A stretch of 64,000 bases of DNA from Variovorax saccharolyticus (GTDB taxonomy: Bacteria > Pseudomonadota > Gammaproteobacteria > Burkholderiales > Burkholderiaceae_C). The DNA lies in contig NZ_JASZYT010000001.1 in NCBI RefSeq assembly GCF_030316765.1, forward strand, positions 1,132,462 to 1,196,461. The letters run 5' to 3'. Below the pieces are notes generated by a model. It saw only the letters and a list, made by a program, of their open reading frames with translations, searched no databases and had not been told where the DNA came from. Every line of letters starts with the position of its first letter. The first letter of the stretch is position 1. The position numbers and the translations under genes were made by a program. Of the stretch, positions 20,063 to 30,367 are shown in pieces.

Positions 20063-20689
20063 ATGTACATGCCGCCGCAGTTCAACGTCACCGACCGCGC
20101 CATCGCCGCGCGGCTCATGCGCGACCATCCGTTCGCGACCCTGATCTCCAACGACGACGCGGGCCAGCCCTACCTCACGCACCTGCCGCTGGTGCTGGAC
20201 GAACGCGGCGCGGACGACTTCGCGCTGCTCGGCCATTGCGCCAAGCCCAATCCGCACTGGCGCTTCCTGCAGGCCCGCCCGCAGGCGGTCGTGAGCTTTC
20301 TCGGGCCGCACGCCTACCTCTCGCCCTCGGTCTACCCGGACCTGGCACGGGTGCCGACCTGGAACTACCTGGCCGTGCATTGCACGGTCGAGGCGCGCCT
20401 GATCGAAGGCCCCGACGAGAAGGACGCGCTGCTCAAACGCCTCATCGGCCAGCACGAACCGGCCTATGCGCAGCAATGGCGCGACCTGGGGCAGGAGTTC
20501 CAGCACAAGATGCTCAACGGCATCGTCGGCTTCGAGCTCAAGATCACTGCGCTGCAATGCAAGGTCAAGCTCAACCAGCATCGCAAGGAATCGCACGCCG
20601 CGACTTTCGAGATGTACCGCGAAGGCACGCCGGACGAGCGTGCGCTCGCCGACTGGATGCAGCGGCTCGGCATCACCGGAGAGGCCTGA
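20063..20689 (+). CDS. PaiB-family FMN-binding protein
   Basis: A 208-residue protein of the PaiB family (flavin-binding split barrel), recognised by MYMPPQF at the N-terminus, the segment HPFATLISND, the FLGPHAYLSPSVYP loop, the VPTWNYLAVH strand and HRKESHAATFE near the end. PaiB was described as a negative regulator in Bacillus; many homologues are flavin- or heme-binding proteins without a proven regulatory role. It is separated by 55 bp from the ankyrin gene and leads directly into the next three overlapping genes. Confidence 0.88.
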   Translation: MYMPPQFNVTDRAIAARLMRDHPFATLISNDDAGQPYLTHLPLVLDERGADDFALLGHCAKPNPHWRFLQARPQAVVSFLGPHAYLSPSVYPDLARVPTWNYLAVHCTVEARLIEGPDEKDALLKRLIGQHEPAYAQQWRDLGQEFQHKMLNGIVGFELKITALQCKVKLNQHRKESHAATFEMYREGTPDERALADWMQRLGITGEA

Positions 20690-20690
20690 G

Positions 20691-20918
20691 ATGCGAGTGT
20701 TCGGACTGATCGGCCTGCTGCTCGCTTTGGTGATCGTCGGGCTGCTGGTCAAGAAGCAGCTGACCGGGGTCGCGGCCCCGGTGCTGCCGGCCGGCACGAG
20801 CGCGGCCGGCAGCGCGCCGGCGGGCGACGCGCGCGCCCAGAGCCAGCAGATCCAGCAGCAGATCAAGCCGTCGCTCGATGCCGCGGTGCAGGCGCGGCCC
20901 TTGCCCGATGACAACTGA
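20691..20918 (+). CDS. Small single-pass membrane protein
   Basis: A 75-residue protein with one N-terminal membrane helix (MRVFGLIGLLLALVIVGLLV) followed by a short Ala/Pro/Gly linker and a Gln-rich segment (QSQQIQQQIKP). It begins 1 bp after the PaiB-like gene and overlaps tadA by 11 bp, which supports it as a real coupled gene. I do not recognise a family. Confidence 0.7.
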   Translation: MRVFGLIGLLLALVIVGLLVKKQLTGVAAPVLPAGTSAAGSAPAGDARAQSQQIQQQIKPSLDAAVQARPLPDDN

Positions 20919-21993
20919 CGCCGACTGGATGGCGCTTGCGCTGGCCGAGGCGCGGCAGGCGGCCGCGGCCGGCGAGGTGCCGATCGGCGCCGTGCTGGTC
21001 AAGGAGGGACGGGTGGTCGCCAGCGGGCGCAACGCGCCGATCGCACTGCACGACCCGAGCGCGCATGCCGAGATCAACGCGCTGCGAGCGGGCGGCGCCG
21101 CACTCGGCAACTACCGGCTCGACGGCTGCGAGCTGTTCGTGACGCTCGAGCCCTGCGCGATGTGCGCCGGCGCGATGCTGCATGCGCGGCTGGCCCGGGT
21201 CGTGTTCGGCGCCGCGGATCCGAAGACCGGCGCTGCCGGCTCGGTGATCGACCTGTTCCGCGAGGCCCGGCTCAACCACCGGACGCAGGTGCAGGGCGGC
21301 GTGCTGGCCGATGACTGCCAGGCCCTGCTGCAAGACTTCTTCCAGCGCCGCCGCAGCGCCGCCCGCGAGGCGGCCGAGCCCTTGCGCGACGATGCCCTGC
21401 GCACGCCCCCAGAGCGCTTCGCCGGCCTGAGCGACTATCCCTTCGCGCCGCACCACGTCAGCGCGCTGCCGAGCCAGCGCGGCTGGCGCATGCACTACAT
21501 GGACGAAGGCCCGCCGGACGCGCCCTGCACCTGCCTGTGCCTGCATGGGCCGGGCGAGTGGAGCTATCTCTTCCGGCACCTCGCGGGCGCGCCGGGCCTG
21601 CGGGTGCTGGCGCCCGACCTGATCGGTTTCGGCAAGAGCGACAAGCCCAAGCGCGAGGCGGTGCATCGTCCAGCCTGGCATCTCGAAGTGCTGCTCGAAT
21701 GGCTGGCGCAGCTCGCGCCAGGGCGGCTGGCATTGCTGCACAGTGCCGCCGCAGCCGACTGGGCCGCGGGGCTGGCGGCGGCGGCGCCCGGGCGCTTCGC
21801 TTGCGTGATGCCCGTGCCCGAAGGCGCCGCGCCGGCAAGCCAGGCCTGGCGCGCCCCGTTCCCCGACCGCGGCTACGAGTCTGCGCTGCGTGCGCTGGGC
21901 CCGATCCCGCAAGGGCTCGGCGGCCCGACGCCCGAACAGGCCGCGACCCTGGCGCAGCGGGTGCGCGAGGCAATGGGATACTTCGCCCCGTGA
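20908..21993 (+). CDS. tadA: tRNA adenosine(34) deaminase fused to an alpha/beta-hydrolase-like domain
   Basis: Residues 1-150 are a complete TadA, the wobble A34-to-inosine deaminase of tRNA-Arg: the zinc/catalytic motif HAE with His53 and Glu55, and PCAMC with Cys83 and Cys86. Residues about 165-361 resemble the N-terminal two thirds of an alpha/beta hydrolase such as haloalkane dehalogenase (HYMDEGPPD, then LAPDLIGFGKSDKP). The nucleophile elbow reads LLHSAAAADW, without the glycines of GxSxG, and the region of the catalytic His is missing. The second domain is therefore likely non-catalytic. ATG 20908 was chosen over an upstream start by the conserved TadA N-terminus. Confidence 0.92.
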   Translation: MTTDADWMALALAEARQAAAAGEVPIGAVLVKEGRVVASGRNAPIALHDPSAHAEINALRAGGAALGNYRLDGCELFVTLEPCAMCAGAMLHARLARVVFGAADPKTGAAGSVIDLFREARLNHRTQVQGGVLADDCQALLQDFFQRRRSAAREAAEPLRDDALRTPPERFAGLSDYPFAPHHVSALPSQRGWRMHYMDEGPPDAPCTCLCLHGPGEWSYLFRHLAGAPGLRVLAPDLIGFGKSDKPKREAVHRPAWHLEVLLEWLAQLAPGRLALLHSAAAADWAAGLAAAAPGRFACVMPVPEGAAPASQAWRAPFPDRGYESALRALGPIPQGLGGPTPEQAATLAQRVREAMGYFAP

Positions 21994-22931
21994 AAAAGCA
22001 CATCTACATCTATTCGCCCTCCAGCGCGGTGCGCGACAAGGCCGCCTTCAAGCGCGGCGTCAAGCGCCTTCAGAGCCTCGGCCACGAGGTCGAGATCGAC
22101 GAGGCGGCACTCGCCACCCACCAGCGCTTCGCGGGCGACGATGCCACGCGGCTGGCCGCGATCTCGCGCGCCGCGGCGAGCGGCGCCGACATCGCGCTGA
22201 TCTCGCGCGGCGGCTACGGCCTGACCCGGATCCTCGACGCCATTCCCTACAAGGCCGTGGCCAAGGCGATCCATCGCGGCACGCAATTCGTCGGGCTCAG
22301 CGACTTCACGGCCTTCCAGTTGGCCCTGCTGGCCAAGACCGGCGCCGTCACCTGGGCCGGACCCGCCGTGGGCGAGGACTTCGGTGCCGAAGCCGGCGCC
22401 GACGACATCATGGAAGCCTGCTTCGACGACCTGCTGGCGGGGCAGGGCGAGGGCACCGGCTGGCGCATGCCGGCGCGCGACAGCGTCGACCTGCCGCCCT
22501 TGCGCAGCATCCACGACGCGGTGCTGTGGGGCGGCAACCTCTGCGTGCTGACCAGCCTGCTCGGCACGCCGTGGTTTCCGGAGATCGACAAGGGCGTGCT
22601 CTTTCTGGAGGACGTTAACGAACACCCGTACCGGGTCGAGCGCATGCTCGACCAGCTGCGCCACGCGGGCGTGCTCGGGCGCCAGAAGGCGATCGTGCTC
22701 GGGCAGTTCACCGGCATCCGCAAGGCCCCGCACGACCGCGGCTTCGGCATGCAGACCGTCGTCAACCGGCTGCGCGGCCTGATCAAGCCGCCCGTGCTGA
22801 CCGGCCTGCCGTTCGGACACGTGCCGACCAAGGTGCTGTTGCCCGTAGGCGCGAAGGTGGAGCTGGCCGCCGACGACCGCGACATCTTCATGGTCTGGGG
22901 CCACCGGCACGACCACGACCACGACCATTAG
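21990..22931 (+). CDS. ldcA: LD-carboxypeptidase, S66 family
   Basis: A 313-residue cytosolic serine peptidase that removes the terminal D-Ala from murein tetrapeptides during cell-wall recycling. The nucleophile Ser104 is in VGLSDFTA, the Glu of the triad lies in LFLEDVNEHPYRVERML, and the His in GLPFGHVPTK. SRGGYGLTRIL marks the substrate cleft. Translation starts at GTG 21990, overlapping the tadA stop (GTGA). The C-terminus ends in an Asp/His-rich tail (HRHDHDHDH) that could bind metal. Confidence 0.9.
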   Translation: MKKHIYIYSPSSAVRDKAAFKRGVKRLQSLGHEVEIDEAALATHQRFAGDDATRLAAISRAAASGADIALISRGGYGLTRILDAIPYKAVAKAIHRGTQFVGLSDFTAFQLALLAKTGAVTWAGPAVGEDFGAEAGADDIMEACFDDLLAGQGEGTGWRMPARDSVDLPPLRSIHDAVLWGGNLCVLTSLLGTPWFPEIDKGVLFLEDVNEHPYRVERMLDQLRHAGVLGRQKAIVLGQFTGIRKAPHDRGFGMQTVVNRLRGLIKPPVLTGLPFGHVPTKVLLPVGAKVELAADDRDIFMVWGHRHDHDHDH

Positions 22932-22983
22932 GCAAGCCCCGGGGGGAGTGCGATTCGGCCGGCGCAGCCAGGCCCGTTGGTGA

Positions 22984-23020
22984 AACACCGCGGATCTGGC
23001 TTTGCCAGTCCGCCGGTGTT
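22984..23020. repeat. Intergenic hairpin, probable dispersed repeat
   Basis: A near-perfect stem runs from AACACCG (22984) to CGGTGTT (23020) around a TTT loop, with two single-base bulges. It is followed by a smaller GCCCCC/GGGGG hairpin. From memory, similar blocks recur between genes in Variovorax-type genomes, but this window has only one copy. It may also end ldcA transcription, although no T-run follows. The rest of 22932-23075 holds nothing recognisable. Confidence 0.45.
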
Positions 23021-23075
23021 GCCCCCGGCAGGGGGTGGGAGGGCTACACGAAGTGAGCCCGACCTGGGGGCGAGC

Positions 23076-23408
23076 CTAGCCCTGCACGCGGTGATGCGTG
23101 CGAGGCTCCATGGTGCCCGGGAGGCCACCCTTGAACAGGCGATTGATCTGGCGCATCTGGCGCCTGGCGGCGACTTCGCCGTCGACTGCGCTGAGGGCGG
23201 TCAGCACGTCCTGGCGAAGGTACCAGAGAGCTTCGAGGTCGCCGGCGAAACGCACCCGCTGGGCCACGCGTTGCATCGTGTGACCGCCGTGCACCTGAAG
23301 AAGTGACAGCATTGCAGTGCGGATCTGCCCGATCTGGCGATCCGCGGAACGGCGAAAGCCGAAGCCCGGGAAGGACAGAAAGCGAAGGAGACTGCTGGGT
23401 GACACCAT
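23076..23408 (-). CDS. Hypothetical protein, basic, about 110 residues
   Basis: The frame encodes a basic soluble protein with a helix-rich middle (MLSLLQVHGGHTMQRVAQRV, then DLEALWYLRQDVLTALSA) and no known domain. Protein-like composition and the absence of a competing frame support it. ATG 23408 is the best start because the residues before it look non-coding, but it has no clear ribosome binding site; a shorter start inside is possible. Confidence 0.5.
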   Translation of the reverse strand: MVSPSSLLRFLSFPGFGFRRSADRQIGQIRTAMLSLLQVHGGHTMQRVAQRVRFAGDLEALWYLRQDVLTALSAVDGEVAARRQMRQINRLFKGGLPGTMEPRTHHRVQG

Positions 23409-23709
23409 GGGAGGAAGGCGTATTGCCAAAACCTTGACAGGCGCTACGTTAAGGCTGCCCCCGGAGCCACACAAGCGGAGAAACATCATTTCATGTTCAA
23501 AAACAACATACTTCACGAATCTGCTCAAGGATCGGTTTAACAACTAATGCCTAAGTTCTCATTTTTGAGTCAAAACGATTCTTACATCGTGTGTCGAAAT
23601 GAAAAAGCAACATCTTGGGGCGCTGGCGGCCCGATTTGAGCCTCCGAGACCGTGTTTCGGCGCTGCTTTGCCATAATCGTTCCGCGAGAGCTACCAAAAA
23701 CTGCACAAC
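23409..23709. other. Gene-free, AT-rich 301-bp spacer between divergent genes
   Basis: This stretch is clearly more AT-rich than its surroundings, especially 23480-23600. It should contain promoters for the hypothetical gene to the left and the cyclase gene to the right. CATAAT at 23672-23677 is a plausible -10 box for the cyclase. No RNA gene, operator or coding frame was recognised. Confidence 0.4.
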
Positions 23710-24657
23710 ATGGGCGCCAATTCCACTGTCGTATTTGCCGATCTGACGGGAAGTACCAGAGTCTTCGAGGCTATGGGGAATGCGCGCGCCACCGAGACGG
23801 TGACGCGCCTGACCCAATGGATCGGCGGCGTGTGCGAGTCCCACGGAGGCCGTGTCGTGAAATCGCTGGGTGATGGCGTGTTTGCGATATTCGCGGAGGG
23901 CGTCAGTGCCACCCGCGCCGTGGTCGAGATGCAGCGCAACCACCAGAAGCGGCTGCAGACGTGGCCGGCGCCCTTGCGCATGGAGCTTCAGATCGGCGTG
24001 GCCAGCGGCGAAGTGGTCGAGGTCGATGGCGATTGCTATGGCGACGCGGTCAACCTGGCCTCGCGTCTCAGCGACCTGGCCGGGCCCGGACAGATCTGGG
24101 CCACCGAGTCGGTCATCGAACAATTGCATGGCGGCGAGGTTCGCCACCGCAGCCTCGGCCCGATCAACATCCGCGGCAAGAACGAGATGCCGGTGGTGCA
24201 CCGGGTCGACTGGCAGGACGAAGTGTCCGAGTTCCTCACGATGCCGGCCTCGCTGGTGCAGCAGCCGCGCGGTGCCGATTCTTCCTTCGGCCAGATCGAG
24301 CTGGCCTGGCTCGACGTCCGTTCGATGTTCAGCGCCTCCGACCTGCCGATCCATCTGGGCCGGGTCGACGAGGCGCAGTTCGTGGTGAACGATCCGCGGG
24401 TGTCGCGGCTGCATGCGCGCATCGAGGCCCGCCACGGCAGTTGTGTGCTGGTCGATGTCAGCACTTATGGCACTTGGGTCCGCTTCCATGGCACGGCCGG
24501 CGCCAGCGGCGAGATCGCGCTGCGGCGCGACGAGTGCGTTCTGCACGGCAGCGGCGAGATCGGGCTGGGCGCACCGCTGAGCGACTTCAGCGCACCGACC
24601 ATCTCGTTCAACACCACCGGCGGCAACGTGCTGCTGGCGCGGCGCGACCTGCGCTAG
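23710..24657 (+). CDS. Class III adenylate/guanylate cyclase with FHA domain
   Basis: Residues 5-165 form a class III cyclase domain with all key residues: metal ligands Asp11 (FADLTGST) and Asp55 (SLGDG), substrate residues Lys51 and Asp112, and transition-state residues Asn115 and Arg119 (NLASRL). The Lys/Asp pair favours ATP, so cAMP is the likely product. Residues about 205-300 form an FHA domain with GR (217-218), SRLH (232-235) and GT (254-255), which binds phosphothreonine peptides. There is no membrane segment. The gene overlaps the convergent next gene by 4 bp. Confidence 0.9.
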   Translation: MGANSTVVFADLTGSTRVFEAMGNARATETVTRLTQWIGGVCESHGGRVVKSLGDGVFAIFAEGVSATRAVVEMQRNHQKRLQTWPAPLRMELQIGVASGEVVEVDGDCYGDAVNLASRLSDLAGPGQIWATESVIEQLHGGEVRHRSLGPINIRGKNEMPVVHRVDWQDEVSEFLTMPASLVQQPRGADSSFGQIELAWLDVRSMFSASDLPIHLGRVDEAQFVVNDPRVSRLHARIEARHGSCVLVDVSTYGTWVRFHGTAGASGEIALRRDECVLHGSGEIGLGAPLSDFSAPTISFNTTGGNVLLARRDLR

Positions 24658-25199
24658 GCGCCCTGCGGGGCCGGCTCGAGGCGCCGGAGCACGCGGCCGT
24701 CGCCGACGAACGACTCCCCGACCAGCATCCTGAAACTGGCACCCGGCTGGAACCTGGGCAACGCCAGCAGCGGGGCCAGAAATTCCATCTCGAGCGCTTG
24801 CGGGCTGCCGCGGCGAAAGCTCCGATCGGGCGCCACCCACCAGCGGGCAGAAAAGGCTTCGTTGCCGATCACGAGGGCGCAGCGGTGTTCGCCGGCGGGC
24901 ACGGGGATGTCTTCGGCCGGCACCAGCGGCGGTCGCAGCGTGAGTTCGACCAGCAGTTGCGGGTCGAAGGAAGCCCGTTCGTCGAACGGCGATGCAGCAG
25001 GCGGAGCAGGGCGCCGCAGCCGCCCGATCAGCCACGAGATCACGTTGCCGATGATCGGGACCCAGAGCAGCATCAGCAGGGTGCCGATGTCGCGGGTGGT
25101 CGAGCCCGGCGCGGCCCACTGGCGCAACGCCGCACCACCGACGGCGACGCACAGCAGGATGATGACGATGAGCTTGCGTCTGGACTGAATGGTCGTCAT
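24654..25199 (-). CDS. Membrane protein of unknown function
   Basis: A 181-residue protein with two N-terminal membrane helices (about 9-26 and 39-58), an Arg/Pro-rich linker, and a cytosolic domain of about 115 residues without a known family. Convergent overlap with the cyclase-FHA gene is 4 bp. The LuxR-type regulator lies 82 bp upstream on the same strand. Confidence 0.7.
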   Translation of the reverse strand: MTTIQSRRKLIVIILLCVAVGGAALRQWAAPGSTTRDIGTLLMLLWVPIIGNVISWLIGRLRRPAPPAASPFDERASFDPQLLVELTLRPPLVPAEDIPVPAGEHRCALVIGNEAFSARWWVAPDRSFRRGSPQALEMEFLAPLLALPRFQPGASFRMLVGESFVGDGRVLRRLEPAPQGA

Positions 25200-25281
25200 G
25201 GGGGGCGGTTTCGGCCGTTGGAAAAACGGCCTAGCTTAACGGCCCGGGGCCGCGCAGCGCCTCGCCCAGACGGCCCTGCGC

Positions 25282-25914
25282 TCAGCTGATCAGTTGGTTC
25301 TTCAGGGCGTAGTAGGTCAGATCGCTGTTGGAAGCGAGATTCATCTTCTCCATCAGCCGGCTGCGGTAGGTGCTCACGGTCTTCACCGACAGCGACAGGT
25401 GCTCCGCGATGCTGCCCGCGGTCTCGCCGGTGGCCAGCTTCAGGAAGACCTGGAACTCGCGTTCGGAGAGCTGCTCGTGCGGCGCCGCGTCGGTGTTCTT
25501 GTCGAGCTGGCGGGCCAGCAGTTCGGCCACGCCCGGCGTGATGTAGCGCCGGCCGAGCGAGATCGTGCGGATCGCCTCGACGATCTCCTTCGGATCGCAT
25601 TCCTTGTTGAGGTAGCCGCTCGCGCCTTGCCGGATCAGGCTCATCGCGTAGTGTTCCTCGGGATAGCCGCTCAGGATCAGGATGCCGGTGTCCGGCGCCT
25701 TCGCGCGCACCATGGCAATGGCGTCGATGCCGCTCTGTCCCGGCATCGAGAGGTCCATGACCAGGACGTCGATCTCGTGGTTGCGCACCAGGTCGATGGC
25801 TTCGCGGCCGCTGGCGGCCTCGCCGACGACGCGCAGGTCCACGTGCTGCGAGAAGAAGTCGCGCAGGCCCGAGCGCACGATGGCATGGTCGTCGACGATT
25901 CCGATCTTGATCAT
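25282..25914 (-). CDS. LuxR-type response regulator (NarL/UvrY family), orphan
   Basis: A 210-residue regulator: receiver domain with acidic pocket Asp8-Asp9 and phosphoacceptor Asp54 (LVMDLSMPG), Ser in ILSGYP and Lys in LNKECDP, followed by a LuxR helix-turn-helix (about 145-205, LSEREFQVFLKLATG). The ribosome binding site GAGGAG is strong. No histidine kinase is adjacent, so its partner lies elsewhere. Layout resembles UvrY/BvgA-type regulators. Confidence 0.92.
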   Translation of the reverse strand: MIKIGIVDDHAIVRSGLRDFFSQHVDLRVVGEAASGREAIDLVRNHEIDVLVMDLSMPGQSGIDAIAMVRAKAPDTGILILSGYPEEHYAMSLIRQGASGYLNKECDPKEIVEAIRTISLGRRYITPGVAELLARQLDKNTDAAPHEQLSEREFQVFLKLATGETAGSIAEHLSLSVKTVSTYRSRLMEKMNLASNSDLTYYALKNQLIS

Positions 25915-26049
25915 TGTTTTCTCCTCAGGTTTTGGGGTGCGGCAAGCATGCGCGACGGGGCATCCGCTTCACGTCTGCCGAAGGCCCGAAGCTGCGTAGG
26001 AGAGACGCGACTGCCGGGCGGGCAATCGGATGACAGCCGCGGCGCGGGC

Positions 26050-26541
26050 TCAGTGCAGCAGGGCGAAGGCCACGGCCGCGGCGGCGAGGCCGCCCAGCAC
26101 CAGCAGGCCCTTGGAGTAGCGCGGCGCGCGTGCGGCCCGATAGCCTTCGAGGCGGGCCGGAAGGGTGCGCACATCGTCCATCGAACCCTGCGGGTCGAGT
26201 CGGTCGTCGGCCTCGACGGCGCTCACGATCGCCGCCAGCACGGCCGGGTTCTTGTCGTCGGGATCCTGCGCGACCGGGGGTTGGCCGCGGGCGCGCTGGA
26301 CGTGAGCCATGAACAGCTTGCCCTTGCCCGTGAGTCCGATGTCTTCGCCGCTGACCGCCAGCAAGCCGTGCTCCAGCAGCGCATCGAGGCCTCGCCGCAC
26401 ACTGGGCCGCTCGCTTACCGGCACGCTGGCCTGCAGCCCGGTGCGCGATGTCTTGCTGGCGCCGGTTGCGGTCGAACGCTCGCGCACCAGCGTCAGCAGC
26501 ACGCCGGCAAAGGTCTCACGGTCGGAAATTGCTTGTCCCAT
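26050..26541 (-). CDS. Hypothetical protein with C-terminal membrane anchor
   Basis: A 163-residue protein. The N-terminal part (about 1-85) looks like a winged-helix-type fold (SERPSVRRGLDALLEHGLLA, then GLTGKGKLFMAH), the linker is acidic, and a single helix lies at the extreme C-terminus (GLLVLGGLAAAAVAFALL). I do not recognise the family. The tail anchor would place it on the inner membrane facing the cytosol. The start at ATG 26541 has an AAGGA 15-17 nt upstream. Confidence 0.65.
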   Translation of the reverse strand: MGQAISDRETFAGVLLTLVRERSTATGASKTSRTGLQASVPVSERPSVRRGLDALLEHGLLAVSGEDIGLTGKGKLFMAHVQRARGQPPVAQDPDDKNPAVLAAIVSAVEADDRLDPQGSMDDVRTLPARLEGYRAARAPRYSKGLLVLGGLAAAAVAFALLH

Positions 26542-26717
26542 GGCAACAGGATTATTCCTTCGAATGGCGTGCTGCGCGAGACCGCAACCGGATCGGCAGG
26601 GTGAGCGAAGACCTACGCGGGCTGCGCAACGGTGCCGACATGGCGCGGGCGTTGCCGAAACTATCAATGAATGCATGTGCGGCGCGGTGCCGCACTCTCG
26701 TGAATCGAAGGACTTCC

Positions 26718-27023
26718 ATGCAAACCCCAGACCAGACCGACTACAAGTCACCGGAACAGATCGCCGAGGCGACCCGCCAGGCCGTGCGAGACGTCGACGG
26801 CGCGGACGCCTACACCTCGGGCGTCGAACACGAGGCCCGGCCCGCCCGGCGTCGGGCCCGAACGATGATGGACGATCTCAAGCGCACGGGCCAGCGGCTG
26901 CGCGAGCAGGGCGGCCACTACGTGGCGGACCAGCCGGTCCGCTCGATGGTGATGGCGGCAGCCGGTGGCGCCGCCCTCACCACGCTGATGCTCGCGGCCC
27001 TGCGCGGCCACGGCAGGCATTGA
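26718..27023 (+). CDS. YqjD/ElaB-like (DUF883-type) small membrane protein
   Basis: A 101-residue protein: hydrophilic helical N-terminus, an Arg-rich segment (RPARRRARTMMDDLKRTGQ), and a C-terminal hydrophobic helix after DQPVRSMVMAAAGGAALTT. This arrangement is typical of DUF883 proteins that tether ribosomes or other partners to the inner membrane under stress. GAAGGA lies 6 nt before the ATG. It converges with the transketolase gene 42 bp away. Confidence 0.75.
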   Translation: MQTPDQTDYKSPEQIAEATRQAVRDVDGADAYTSGVEHEARPARRRARTMMDDLKRTGQRLREQGGHYVADQPVRSMVMAAAGGAALTTLMLAALRGHGRH

Positions 27024-27065
27024 TCGAGCCTCCGGGTCGCGCGAGGAGGCACGCTCAGGCGTCGC

Positions 27066-29144
<2,079 letters not shown>

Positions 29145-29161
29145 CGGAGGCTCCCAGCGAC

Positions 29162-30181
29162 TCAGTGGCCGCCGCTCTTTTCGACGTGGCCGCCGAACTG
29201 GAAGCGCATCGCCGACAGCAGCTTGTTCTGGAAGTCGGCCTCGCCGCGCGACGAGAAGCGCTCGAAGAGGGCCGCGGTGAGCACGGGCGCGGGCACGGCC
29301 TCGTCGATGGCGGCCTTGAGGGTCCAGCGGCCTTCGCCGGAGTCCGACACGCGGCCGCTGAATCCGGACAGCGCCGGGTCTTCGACCAGCGCGGTGGCCG
29401 TGAGGTCGAGCAGCCAGGAGGCGATCACGCTGCCGCGCCGCCAGACCTCGGCGATGTCGGGCAGGTCGAAGTCGTATTGGTAGTGGCCGGGATCGCGCAG
29501 CGGCGTGGTCTCGGCGTCGATGTCGTGCCGGGCCTTGCCGATATTGGCTGCCTTCAGGATGCCCATGCCTTCGGCGTAGGCGGCCATCATTCCGTACTCG
29601 ATGCCGTTGTGGACCATCTTCACGAAGTGGCCGGCGCCGTTCTCGCCGCAGCGCAGGTAGCCGTCTTCGGCGGTGCCGCGGCCCGCTTCGCGGCCCGGCG
29701 TGCGTTCGATGCTGCCCACGCCCGGCGCCAGGGTCCTGAAGATCGGATCGAGCCGCTGGACCGCCTCCAGCGGGCCGCCGATCATCATGCAGTAGCCGCG
29801 CTCCAGCCCCCAGACGCCGCCGCTGGTGCCGACGTCGACGTAGCCGATGTTCTTCGCTGCCAGTTCCTTCGCGCGGCGGAGGTCGTCGACGTAGTAGGAG
29901 TTGCCGCCGTCGATCAGCGTGTCGCCGTCGGCCAGGTGCGGCAGCAGTTCGGCGATGGCCTGGTCGACCACCGCGGCCGGCACCATGAGCCAGATGGCGC
30001 GTGGCCGCTCGAGCTTGGCGGCCAGTTCGGCCGGCGACGAGGCGCCGGTGGCGCCTTCCTCGACGAGCGCGCCGACCGCCTGGGTCGAGTGATCGAACAC
30101 CGTGCAGCGATGGCCATTGCGAAGCAGGCGGCGAACCATGTTCGATCCCATGCGGCCGAGGCCGATCATTCCGAGTTGCAT
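29162..30181 (-). CDS. gnd: 6-phosphogluconate dehydrogenase, short (NAD-type) form
   Basis: Oxidatively decarboxylates 6-phosphogluconate to ribulose 5-phosphate. The 339-residue length matches the short GntZ/YqeC-like class rather than the 470-residue NADP enzyme. The Rossmann motif is GLGRMGSNM (7-15); [19 protein letters not shown] and the catalytic-lysine segment [16 protein letters not shown] are intact. Short forms usually prefer NAD+. It is the first gene of an operon with tkt and is divergent from the isocitrate dehydrogenase homologue. Confidence 0.93.
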   Translation of the reverse strand: MQLGMIGLGRMGSNMVRRLLRNGHRCTVFDHSTQAVGALVEEGATGASSPAELAAKLERPRAIWLMVPAAVVDQAIAELLPHLADGDTLIDGGNSYYVDDLRRAKELAAKNIGYVDVGTSGGVWGLERGYCMMIGGPLEAVQRLDPIFRTLAPGVGSIERTPGREAGRGTAEDGYLRCGENGAGHFVKMVHNGIEYGMMAAYAEGMGILKAANIGKARHDIDAETTPLRDPGHYQYDFDLPDIAEVWRRGSVIASWLLDLTATALVEDPALSGFSGRVSDSGEGRWTLKAAIDEAVPAPVLTAALFERFSSRGEADFQNKLLSAMRFQFGGHVEKSGGH

Positions 30182-30367
30182 GCTTGATTCCTAGGGTATG
30201 AGGATCGGCCTTCTCCGCGGCTGCGGACGAAGGCCGATGGGTGGTGGACGAGTCGAGCCATCATGCACCGAAGCGGCCCGATCTGCCTTCCTGCGGCACG
30301 GGCGTCCGGGAACGGGAATCCATAATCGGCCGATCCGGGATCTCCCGCATTTTTTGGAATCATTCGA

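Noticed and set aside
23317..23547. Small plus-strand gene in the AT-rich spacer
   Set aside because: The frame overlaps the opposite-strand hypothetical gene, lacks a ribosome binding site and has no protein-like pattern.
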